From positions 20,488 to 84,487 of the forward strand of contig NZ_JAKGBU010000008.1 of assembly GCF_021555155.1 (NCBI RefSeq): a stretch of 64,000 nt of DNA, read 5' to 3'. This DNA is from Rhizobium alarense (lineage in GTDB: Bacteria > Pseudomonadota > Alphaproteobacteria > Rhizobiales > Rhizobiaceae). Below, one piece after another: positions 25,544 through 32,680 of this stretch. Made by a program: the position numbers and the translations under genes. Positions within the stretch are counted from its first letter, which is position 1. Every line of letters begins with the position of its first letter. The notes under the pieces are model-generated. The model searched no databases and was not told the origin of the DNA. It worked only from the letters and a program-made list of their open reading frames with translations.

Positions 25544-27853
25544 ATGTTCAGTTTCAAGGCCAAGTCGCTCGCGACGAAGCTCATGGCCGTGACAGGCGGA
25601 ACGATCGCGATCGTCATGCTCGCCTCCAACTTCGTTCTGATCTCCGAAACGCAGGACCGCGTGGCGAAGCTTGTCTATGCCGATGCCGATGCCCAGGCCA
25701 AGGCGATCGCGTCGGACATCGGGAGCAATATCGCCGAGCTGGCGGGCGCCGCGCGCTCCATGGCCGGCGTCGTCGGCAACGGCCACCAGGCCGGCCTTCT
25801 CGACCGGAAGATGACCATCGAGTTCCTCAAGACCAATGTCGAAAAGAACGCCTTCGCCTTCGGAAGCTGGTTTGCGGAAGAGCCGGCGGCCTTCGACGGC
25901 AAGGCGACTGAGCTTGCCGGCCAGACCGAACTCGGCGCGGCCAAGGACGGAACCTTCAATCCCTACTGGACCAAGGGCAAGGACGGTATCTCCTTCTCAA
26001 CCTTCGATTCCGATTACAAGGCCGAATGGTATTCGCTCGCAGCCAAGAGTGGCAAGGGCGCGATGACGCAGCCCTATACCGAGACCTCCACCGGCTCCAA
26101 CACGGCGATGGCTTCGATCGCCTATCCGGTGGTCTCCAACGGCAAGCTCATCGGCGTCAGCGGCGTCGACGTTTCGCTCAAGACCCTGTCGGACAAGCTT
26201 TCGGCGCTGCGCCCCTTCGGTTCGGGCCGCGTGACGCTGCTCTCCCAGAGCGGCAAATGGCTCGTCTCGCCGATCCCCGACCTGCTCATGAAGGAATACG
26301 AGGGCCAGGGCGCGGACATCGTCAAGGAAGCGCTCGCGTCCGGCAAGGTCGGCCGTATCGAGAACCTGACCTTCGATGAGTTCGAATCCTTCGATCGCGT
26401 CGTCTATCCCTTTGCCCTGCCGGACGTGAACACGAGCTGGATCGTGCTCGTTGACGTTCCGCGGTCCGCGATCAACGCGCCGGTCATGGACCAGACCTAC
26501 ATGATGATCGCCGGCGGGCTGATCGTCCTCGCGGCCGTGCTGCTCGGTCTCTACGCCGCGGTGCGCCGTTTCGTCCAGAAGCCGCTTGCCGGCCTCGTCC
26601 ATGACGTGACGCAGCTCAGCGGCGGACAGTACGGCAATGCGGTCTCCGGCCAGGACCGCGACGACGAAACCGGCGCCGTCGCGAAAGCGCTGGAGGGCTT
26701 CCGCCACCAGCTTGCCGACACGAAGCGGCTCGAGGCCGATGCAGCGGCGCAGCGCCAACTGACGGAAGAGGAGCGCCTGCGTTCCGAAGCCGAACGCAGT
26801 GCCTCCGGCGTCCTGCAGCGGGACATCGTCGCCCGCCTCGGCGACGGGCTTTCCCATCTCTCGTCCGGCGACCTCGCCTTCCGTCTCTCCGGTGAATTCC
26901 CGGGCGAATACGCGAAGCTCAAGACCGACTTCAACTCGGCGATGGCAAGCCTCGAGGAGACCATCCAGACCGTCAATGCGTCCGTCGGCAACATCGGCAA
27001 CGGGACGAGCGAAATCTCGAACGGTGCAGCTGACCTTTCGCACCGCACGGAACAGCAGGCGGCAAGCCTCGAGGAGACGGCGGCGGCACTCGACGAGCTG
27101 ACGTCGCAGGTCAATTCGAGCGCCGACAATGCCCGCGTCGCGGCGCAGTCCGTCGAGGTCGCGAGCGCCGATGCGGCGAAATCCGGCGAGGTGGTGCAGA
27201 AGGCAATCACCGCGATGCACGGGATCGAGAAGTCTTCCGGCGAGATCTCCAACATCATCGGCGTGATCGACGAGATCGCCTTCCAGACGAACCTGCTGGC
27301 GCTGAACGCCGGCGTCGAGGCGGCACGCGCCGGCGAGGCCGGCAAGGGTTTCGCGGTTGTGGCCCAGGAGGTGCGCGAGCTGGCACAGCGTTCCGCCAAC
27401 GCCGCCAAGGAAATCAAGGCGTTGATCAACGCTTCGGAAGTCCAGGTGCGCGAAGGCGTCGACCTCGTCGGCCGGACGGGCGACGCGCTGAAGACGATCG
27501 CCGCGCAGGTCCTGCAGATCAACGGGCTCATCCGGCAGATCTCAGGCTCCGCCTCGGAACAGGCCGTCGGCCTCCGTGAGATCAACTCTGCGGTCAACCA
27601 GATGGACCAGGTGACCCAGCAGAATGCGGCAATGGTGGAAGAGACCACCGCCGCGAGCATGGCGCTGAACGAGGAAGCACAGACGCTGAAGTCGCTCGTC
27701 GCACGCTTCCGTGCAGGCTCGGCGGTCGCGGCGCCGGCGACGCGATCGGCCCCCGCCTATGCACCGGCGCTCCAGCGCGCCACCCCGGTCCGCCCCGTTC
27801 CGCAGGTTTCGGGCAATACGGCGCTGGCGCAGGATGCCTGGGAGGAGTTCTGA
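25544..27853 (+). CDS. Methyl-accepting chemotaxis protein with large periplasmic (dCache-like) domain
   Basis: Chemoreceptor of 769 aa. TM1 lies at about residues 12-33, and a periplasmic ligand domain of about 280 residues carries dCache-type features (KEGTF-like KDGTFNPYWTKGKDG, then YTETSTGSNTAMASIAYPV and GVSGVDVSLKTLS). TM2 lies at about 317-340 (GGLIVLAAVLLGLYAAV), with a HAMP domain after it. The signalling helix pair has the tip EIAFQTNLLALNAGVEAARAG. It ends AWEEF, the same CheR/CheB tether as the first receptor of the window. dCache domains often bind amino acids or related metabolites; here ribokinase and nucleoside hydrolase genes flank it, which suggests but does not prove a nucleoside or ribose ligand. 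Confidence 0.94.
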   Translation: MFSFKAKSLATKLMAVTGGTIAIVMLASNFVLISETQDRVAKLVYADADAQAKAIASDIGSNIAELAGAARSMAGVVGNGHQAGLLDRKMTIEFLKTNVEKNAFAFGSWFAEEPAAFDGKATELAGQTELGAAKDGTFNPYWTKGKDGISFSTFDSDYKAEWYSLAAKSGKGAMTQPYTETSTGSNTAMASIAYPVVSNGKLIGVSGVDVSLKTLSDKLSALRPFGSGRVTLLSQSGKWLVSPIPDLLMKEYEGQGADIVKEALASGKVGRIENLTFDEFESFDRVVYPFALPDVNTSWIVLVDVPRSAINAPVMDQTYMMIAGGLIVLAAVLLGLYAAVRRFVQKPLAGLVHDVTQLSGGQYGNAVSGQDRDDETGAVAKALEGFRHQLADTKRLEADAAAQRQLTEEERLRSEAERSASGVLQRDIVARLGDGLSHLSSGDLAFRLSGEFPGEYAKLKTDFNSAMASLEETIQTVNASVGNIGNGTSEISNGAADLSHRTEQQAASLEETAAALDELTSQVNSSADNARVAAQSVEVASADAAKSGEVVQKAITAMHGIEKSSGEISNIIGVIDEIAFQTNLLALNAGVEAARAGEAGKGFAVVAQEVRELAQRSANAAKEIKALINASEVQVREGVDLVGRTGDALKTIAAQVLQINGLIRQISGSASEQAVGLREINSAVNQMDQVTQQNAAMVEETTAASMALNEEAQTLKSLVARFRAGSAVAAPATRSAPAYAPALQRATPVRPVPQVSGNTALAQDAWEEF

Positions 27854-27877
27854 GACCTCGTCCATGTCAATCTGACG

Positions 27878-27903
27878 ACGGCGCCTTCGGGCGCCGTTCG
27901 TTT
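27878..27903 (+). terminator. Hairpin terminator after chemoreceptor
   Basis: An 8-bp perfect stem ACGGCGCC / GGCGCCGT (27878-27885, 27890-27897) closed by a TTCG tetraloop is followed by TCGTTTCC. It lies 25 bases after the stop, between two convergent genes, and is a likely though T-poor terminator. Confidence 0.55.
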
Positions 27904-28023
27904 CCGGGCGGAGGTCAACCGCGCAGCGGTCATAAACGCCAGCATCCCGGCATGGAGCCGCATCTCCGCGGTTCGGCCGCCCTTCCCGCCCACCGGGTGC
28001 CGGATCGCATGCCGCGTTGCCGC

Positions 28024-28968
28024 TCAGAGCCGTGCAAGTCGCTCGGTCAGCAACTCGAAGAACCCTTCGGCGTCGATGTCCCGCATCACCCTTGCATTGC
28101 GTTTGCGGTCCGTCACATGCCACCAGTCGACGACGGTCATGCCGACAGTCAGCGACGACGCCACCTCGATCTCGACGTTGCAGTCGCGCCCGCTGAAGAG
28201 TTCCGGCTTGAGCAGGTAGGCGACGACGGTCGGATCGTGCAGCGGGCCGCCGTCCGAGCCGTATTTTTCGATGTCGAAGCGTTCGAAGAACTCCAGCATC
28301 TCGGCCATCGCCACTGCCGCCCGGCTGCCGATGGCCTTGATCCGCTCGACGCGCCGCCTGAGCGTCAGGACCTTGTGCGTGACGTCCAGCGGCATCATGA
28401 CGATCGGCACGCCCGCGCGCAACACGCGGTCGGCGGCTTCCGGATCGACAAAGATATTGAACTCGGCAGCGGGCGTGATGTTGCCACCCTCGAAGAAGCC
28501 GCCGCCCATCATGACGATCTCGTGCAGACGGGCAACGATCCGCGGCTCCTTCTCGAAGGCGAGCGCGATATTCGTGAGCGGTCCGAGCGTGCAAAGCGTC
28601 ACCTCGCCCGGTTCGTGCGTCATGACGCACTCGACGATGAAATCGACGGCATGCTGGGCCTGCAGCGCCATGCGCGGCTCCTCCAGCACAGGACCGTCAA
28701 GACCCGTCTTGCCGTGCACGTGCTCCGCGGTCACCAGCGGCCGGGCGACGGGACGGTCCGCACCGGCGAAGACCTTCACGTCCGGCCGGTTCGACAGTTC
28801 GCAGACGATCCGCGCGTTGCGCTGCGTCAGTTGCAGCGGCACGTTGCCGGCGACCGTGGTGATCCCGAGAAGGTCGAGCTCCTCCGGGCTCCCGAGCGCC
28901 AGCATGATGGCGGCTGCGTCGTCCTGTCCCGGATCGGTGTCGATGATGATTTTGCGTGGCTGCGGCAT
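28024..28968 (-). CDS. Inosine/uridine-preferring nucleoside hydrolase
   Basis: Cleaves ribonucleosides to base and ribose. The 314-aa protein begins with the calcium-site signature IIIDTDPGQDDAAA (D10, D12, D16, D17). It continues with LGITTVAGNV, the MMGGGFFEGGNITPAAEFN block that binds ribose, and ends with a calcium-ligand aspartate in GGPLHDPTVVAY. The ATG at 28968 has a GGGGAACAG ribosome site; the upstream in-frame stretch to 29139 lacks similarity. Base preference (inosine, uridine or purine) cannot be read. It is convergent with the chemoreceptor and divergent from hsp20. Confidence 0.93.
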   Translation of the reverse strand: MPQPRKIIIDTDPGQDDAAAIMLALGSPEELDLLGITTVAGNVPLQLTQRNARIVCELSNRPDVKVFAGADRPVARPLVTAEHVHGKTGLDGPVLEEPRMALQAQHAVDFIVECVMTHEPGEVTLCTLGPLTNIALAFEKEPRIVARLHEIVMMGGGFFEGGNITPAAEFNIFVDPEAADRVLRAGVPIVMMPLDVTHKVLTLRRRVERIKAIGSRAAVAMAEMLEFFERFDIEKYGSDGGPLHDPTVVAYLLKPELFSGRDCNVEIEVASSLTVGMTVVDWWHVTDRKRNARVMRDIDAEGFFELLTERLARL

Positions 28969-29057
28969 CTGTTCCCCTGTGGTGGCGCTGCGGAATCGCG
29001 CTGCGGCGCGCCCGGACTGGCGGCGACTATATTTGCAGACGCGCCGACCGCAAGCGC

Positions 29058-29087
29058 CTTGCGCCGAACACGCCCAGTCCCCATATT
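29058..29087 (+). promoter_or_regulatory. RpoH (sigma-32) type heat-shock promoter of hsp20
   Basis: CTTGCGC at 29058-29064 and CCCCATATT at 29079-29087 are separated by 14 bases. This matches the heat-shock consensus CTTGAAA-N13-15-CCCCATnT very closely in the -10 half. The start point would fall near 29094, giving a leader of about 55 bases. Confidence 0.6.
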
Positions 29088-29096
29088 GCTGAATAT

Positions 29097-29143
29097 CAAG
29101 GCGCCGGTTTCGGGCCTTGGGATGGTCGCTTGAAGGCAAGGAC
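29097..29143 (+). promoter_or_regulatory. ROSE-like RNA thermometer in the hsp20 leader
   Basis: Two hairpins are visible. The first pairs CAAGGC (29097-29102) with GCCTTG (29114-29119). The second pairs GTC-CTTG (29125-29132, with a bulged G at 29128) with CAAGGAC (29137-29143), closing an AAGG loop. The 3' arm contains the Shine-Dalgarno AAGGA (29138-29142), seven bases before the ATG, and the opposing strand reads TCGCT. That is the U(U/C)GCU-opposite-AGGA arrangement with bulged G known from rhizobial ROSE elements, though this leader is shorter than most. Confidence 0.55.
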
Positions 29144-29149
29144 TAGCGC

Positions 29150-29581
29150 ATGTCGAGAATGACTCCCTTCACAAGCCCGCTTCTGCTGGGCTTCGATGCC
29201 ATGGAAAAGACCCTTGAGCGTATTGCCAAGGGCAACGATGGCTACCCTCCCTACAATATCGAACGCCTTCGCGCCGACGACGGCGCCGGCCTGCCGGAAC
29301 GGCTTCGCATCACGCTTGCCGTCGCCGGCTTCTCCGAGGAGGAGCTGGATGTGACGACCGAGGAGAACCAGCTTGTCGTGCGCGGTCGCCAGAACGACGC
29401 CGGCGAGCGGGACTATCTCTACCGCGGGATTGCAGCCCGGCAGTTCCAGCGCATGTTCGTCCTCGCCGACGGAATGCGCGTGCTCGGCGCCGAATTGCGC
29501 AACGGCCTGCTCTCCATCGACCTCATGCGGCCGGAGCCGGAACGCATGGTAAAGAAAATTAACATTTCCGTACCAGACTAG
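29150..29581 (+). CDS. Small heat-shock protein (Hsp20/IbpA family)
   Basis: Alpha-crystallin-type holdase that binds unfolding proteins during heat stress. The 143-aa protein has a short N-terminal arm (MSRMTPFTSPLLLGFDAMEK) like the IbpA-type class A of rhizobia. The crystallin domain runs at about residues 36-130 (IERL...LRITLAVAGFSEEELDV, GRQN...DYLYRGIAARQFQRMFVLADGM) with the LRNGLLSIDL strand, and a C-terminal KKINIS patch follows. The gene has its own RpoH-type promoter and a hairpin over the ribosome site, so both transcription and translation should respond to heat. A DUF1150 gene follows on the same strand. Confidence 0.93.
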   Translation: MSRMTPFTSPLLLGFDAMEKTLERIAKGNDGYPPYNIERLRADDGAGLPERLRITLAVAGFSEEELDVTTEENQLVVRGRQNDAGERDYLYRGIAARQFQRMFVLADGMRVLGAELRNGLLSIDLMRPEPERMVKKINISVPD

Positions 29582-29718
29582 ATCATGCGCCGTTCCCTGC
29601 GGAACATTCGCGGGAGCGACATGCGACTAGACTGAGTATGCCGGACGCACCGCCGGATCGTCGTGACCGCGGGCGTGCGGACAGCCGGACCTTCCGGCTC
29701 CCAGCCACGGAGGCGATC

Positions 29719-29976
29719 ATGGGACTGAAGTCACTTACCCCCCAGGTTTCGAAGGCGGACCTCGCGCATCTCGGCGCAGGCGAAGTCGGCTATATCCGCA
29801 AGATGCGCGCCGACGAGGTATCGCGCTGCTTCCCGGAAGCGCCGGAAATCGATCCGGATCTCGATCTGTGGGCTCTTTTCGGGGCGGACGGCACGCCGAT
29901 CCTCCTGACCGACAACCGCTCCAGCACCTTCTACAAGGCGGCCGAAGACGAGCTGCGCACCGTCAGCCTGCACTGA
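29719..29976 (+). CDS. DUF1150 family protein
   Basis: Small protein of 85 aa from the DUF1150 family, found in alphaproteobacteria, often right after an Hsp20 gene. It starts MGLKSLTPQVSKADLAHLGA and has the conserved GEVGYIRKM and the DLDLWALFGADGTPILLTD stretch. The ATG at 29719 is supported by GGAGG at about 6 bases; the open frame reaches further upstream to 29638 but has no similarity there. Function unknown; co-occurrence with Hsp20 suggests a stress role. The stop is 12 bases from the convergent trmB stop. Confidence 0.85.
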   Translation: MGLKSLTPQVSKADLAHLGAGEVGYIRKMRADEVSRCFPEAPEIDPDLDLWALFGADGTPILLTDNRSSTFYKAAEDELRTVSLH

Positions 29977-29988
29977 CCGTCCGGCGGC

Positions 29989-30690
29989 TCAGAGCCGCTG
30001 GAAGGTGAGATAAGCCGAGCTGCGCCCCTCGCGCCGTGCCTTGGCTTCGTAACGGGTACCCGGCCAGCCCGCAAAGGGTGTGAGCCAGTCCGCGGCATTG
30101 TCCGCCGTCCAAACGAACGCGGGATGCGCCGCGCAGTGCTGCAGCGTCCAGTTGACATAGGTATCGATGTCGGACGCGAAACAGAAGAGACCGCCCGGCT
30201 TCAGCACGCGGGCGAATCGATCCAGATTGACCTTCGAGACGAAACGCCGTTTCCAGTGCTTTTTCTTCGGCCAGGGATCCGGGTAGAGAAGATCGATCTG
30301 GTCCAGGGAATGCGATGGCAGCCAGTCGAGGAGTTCGGTCGCGTCATCGTCATAGAGCCGGATGTTGCGCGCGCCGCTCTGCTCCACACGTCCAAGCAGT
30401 TTCGCCATGGAATTGACGAAGGGTTCGACGCCGATGAAAGCGGTGTTCGGCGCCTCCAGCGCGCGATGCATCAGGTGCTCGCCGCCGCCGAAACCGATTT
30501 CGAGGCGGACGCGGTCCGCAACGAAGCCGAAGAGCTCGGCAACGTCACCCGGTGCAGGCCCGGCGGGATCGAGGCGCAGTCGCGGCAGCAGCGCCGTCAA
30601 CTGACTCGCCTGCCGCTCCCGCAGCGGCTTGCCCTTGCGGCGACCGAAAAACGCTTCGGTCGCCCGTTGGCGGCGCTCGCCTTCGCTCAT
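29989..30690 (-). CDS. trmB: tRNA (guanine-N7-)-methyltransferase
   Basis: Class I SAM-dependent enzyme that makes m7G46 in the variable loop of tRNA. The 233-aa protein shows the SAM motif [16 protein letters not shown] and the signature block [18 protein letters not shown], and the C-terminal [19 protein letters not shown] completes the family pattern. It begins seven bases after metK and is the last gene of the long minus-strand block that starts at nfuA/tsaB. Codon use is like its neighbours. Confidence 0.96.
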   Translation of the reverse strand: MSEGERRQRATEAFFGRRKGKPLRERQASQLTALLPRLRLDPAGPAPGDVAELFGFVADRVRLEIGFGGGEHLMHRALEAPNTAFIGVEPFVNSMAKLLGRVEQSGARNIRLYDDDATELLDWLPSHSLDQIDLLYPDPWPKKKHWKRRFVSKVNLDRFARVLKPGGLFCFASDIDTYVNWTLQHCAAHPAFVWTADNAADWLTPFAGWPGTRYEAKARREGRSSAYLTFQRL

Positions 30691-30697
30691 CGGCGGC

Positions 30698-31936
30698 TCA
30701 GTTCCTTATTGCATCCTTGAGCGGCTTGACGAGGTCGAGACGCTCCCACGAGAAGGAACCGTCGCGGCCTGCCTTGCGGCCGAAATGACCATAGGCGGAC
30801 GTCTTCGCGTAGATCGGCTTGTTGAGGTCGAGATGACGGCGGATGCCCGACGGCGAGAGGTCGATGACCTTGCGGATGGCCGCCTCGACCTGGTCTTCCG
30901 TCACTGCTCCCGTGCCATGAAGATCGACATAGACAGACAGAGGCTGCGCGACGCCGATCGCGTAGGAAAGCTGGATCGTGCAGCGCTCGGAAAGACCGGC
31001 CGCCACGACGTTCTTCGCGAGATAGCGCGCGACATAGGCGGCGGAGCGGTCGACCTTCGTCGTGTCCTTGCCGGAGAAGGCTCCGCCGCCGTGCGGCGCA
31101 GCGCCGCCATAGGTGTCCACGATGATCTTGCGGCCGGTCAGGCCCGCGTCGCCGTCAGGCCCACCGATCACGAACTTTCCGGTCGGATTGATGTACCAGA
31201 CGCAATCGTCGGCGATCTTGATGTCGGACAGAGCCTCGCGGATGTAGGGCTCCACGACCTGGCGGACCTTCGCGGAGTCCCAGTCCTCGTCGAGGTGCTG
31301 CGTCGACAGCACGATCGAGGCCACATCGGCGGGTTTGCCGTCAACGTAGCGGACCGTCACCTGGCTCTTGGCGTCCGGCCCGAGCCTGGCGGCGTCGCCC
31401 TCGCCCTTCTTGCGGGCGGCTGCGAGGAGCTGGAGAATGCGGTGTGAGTAATAGAGCGGCGCCGGCATGAGCTCGGCGGTCTCCTTGCAGGCGTAACCGA
31501 ACATGATGCCCTGGTCGCCGGCACCCTCGTCACCCTGCTGATCGGCGGCGCTGTCGACACCCTGCGCGATGTCGGCGGACTGGGAGTGCAGCAGCACGTC
31601 GATCTTGGCCGTCTTCCAGTGGAACCCGTCCTGTTCGTAGCCGATGTCGCGGATCGCCTTGCGTGCCGCAGACTTGAACTTCGACGGATTGATGACGTCC
31701 CGGCCGTCCTTGTCCTTCTTCATCAGGCTCGCGGGAAGGCGTACCTCGCCGGCGATGACGACACGGTTGGTGGTCGCCAGCGTCTCGCAGGCAATGCGGA
31801 CGGACCACGGATCGACCTTCGTCTTGGCTGCCTCGCGGTAGACCAGATCTACGATTTCGTCCGAAATCCGGTCGCACACCTTGTCAGGATGCCCTTCCGC
31901 CACGGATTCGCTGGTGAAGAGATAGCTGCTGCGCAT
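30698..31936 (-). CDS. metK: S-adenosylmethionine synthetase
   Basis: Makes SAM from methionine and ATP and so supplies the methyltransferases in this window. The 412-aa protein has the N-terminal motif [20 protein letters not shown] (ATP site), the [12 protein letters not shown] loop and [19 protein letters not shown]. It is about 28 residues longer than the E. coli enzyme, with extra segments ([16 protein letters not shown], and ARLGPDAKS in the middle), as usual in alphaproteobacteria. Ribosome site GAGGGGAA precedes the ATG. I looked for a SAM riboswitch in the leader and could not match one. The gap to the praR-type gene holds a perfect 20-bp inverted repeat. Confidence 0.96.
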   Translation of the reverse strand: MRSSYLFTSESVAEGHPDKVCDRISDEIVDLVYREAAKTKVDPWSVRIACETLATTNRVVIAGEVRLPASLMKKDKDGRDVINPSKFKSAARKAIRDIGYEQDGFHWKTAKIDVLLHSQSADIAQGVDSAADQQGDEGAGDQGIMFGYACKETAELMPAPLYYSHRILQLLAAARKKGEGDAARLGPDAKSQVTVRYVDGKPADVASIVLSTQHLDEDWDSAKVRQVVEPYIREALSDIKIADDCVWYINPTGKFVIGGPDGDAGLTGRKIIVDTYGGAAPHGGGAFSGKDTTKVDRSAAYVARYLAKNVVAAGLSERCTIQLSYAIGVAQPLSVYVDLHGTGAVTEDQVEAAIRKVIDLSPSGIRRHLDLNKPIYAKTSAYGHFGRKAGRDGSFSWERLDLVKPLKDAIRN

Positions 31937-32044
31937 CGGGAATTCCCCTCAAAGAAGATGACGTGAATCTGTTAGTCAGTTCACACACGAAAAACAAGCA
32001 CACAACGACATAAATATATCTTTATATCTAAAAAGAGATGCGCC

Positions 32045-32092
32045 GGACACGCCAGGGCGGGCGAACCGGAGGTCGCCCGCCCTGGCGTGTCC
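32045..32092. repeat. Perfect 20-bp inverted repeat between praR-type gene and metK
   Basis: The arms at 32045-32064 and 32073-32092 are exact complements, with an 8-base loop (ACCGGAGG on the plus strand). The core is GCCAGGGCGGGCGA and its complement. On the minus strand the hairpin begins 13 bases after the regulator stop, and TCTTTTT follows about 8 bases beyond it. It may terminate the regulator transcript, or insulate or stabilise the metK leader. Confidence 0.75.
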
Positions 32093-32105
32093 GTTTGAAC
32101 AGGAA

Positions 32106-32528
32106 TCAGTCGTTGTCGACGTTCTCGGCGGCCAGCGCTTTGACCAGATCGACGATCCGGCGCCGGACCTTCGGATCGGTAAGCTTGACGAAGGCGCGGT
32201 TGAGCTGCAGCCCCTCGGCGGAGGAGAGGAAGTCCACGACGTAATTCGAGCTTGTTGCCTCGGACAGGCCGCTCGCCACGCCGACCCCCTCGCCGGGAGC
32301 GTCCTCGAAGAAGAAGGAGACGGGGACATTGAGGATGCTGGAAATGTTCTGCAGGCGGCTTGCCCCGACGCGGTTGGTGCCCTTCTCGTATTTCTGGATC
32401 TGCTGGAAGGTGATGCCGAGACTTTCCCCCAGCTTCTCCTGGCTCATTCCGAGCATGGTGCGACGCAAGCGAATCCGGCTGCCAACGTGAATGTCAATCG
32501 GATTCGGCTTTTTCTTGTTCTCGCTCAT
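32106..32528 (-). CDS. praR: XRE-family transcriptional regulator, PraR/PhrR type
   Basis: 140-aa DNA-binding protein with a Cro/C1-type helix-turn-helix at about residues 17-71 (VGSRIRLRRTMLGMSQEKLG, then GITFQQIQKYEKGTNRVGAS and the third helix). A short C-terminal domain contains the conserved LNRAFVKLTDPKVRRRIVDL segment. Position (between lnt and metK) and sequence match the rhizobial PraR/PhrR regulators. Those control biofilm, surface attachment and quorum-sensing genes or respond to low pH; the specific role here is inferred. Ribosome site is weak (TTAGGAAACACAC). Upstream is an A+T-rich zone with several ACGT palindromes that could be self-binding sites. Confidence 0.82.
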   Translation of the reverse strand: MSENKKKPNPIDIHVGSRIRLRRTMLGMSQEKLGESLGITFQQIQKYEKGTNRVGASRLQNISSILNVPVSFFFEDAPGEGVGVASGLSEATSSNYVVDFLSSAEGLQLNRAFVKLTDPKVRRRIVDLVKALAAENVDND

Positions 32529-32680
32529 GTGTGTTTCCTAACGCGAAATGCCCCAGTTCCCCACCGCAAGCCTCGCCGGCTCCGCGTACGTAACGTAACG
32601 TTGTATTGAAGAATTTCAACCGCGCCATTCTAGTCGCGCCGCAACGTTCCAGGCCACTATGCAATTTTAGGGGTTTCCGG

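Noticed and set aside
31937-32044. Possible SAM riboswitch in the metK leader
   Set aside because: The 100-base leader has only a weak GTGAA...TTCAC pairing and no match to the SAM-II or SAM-I core that I could recognise.
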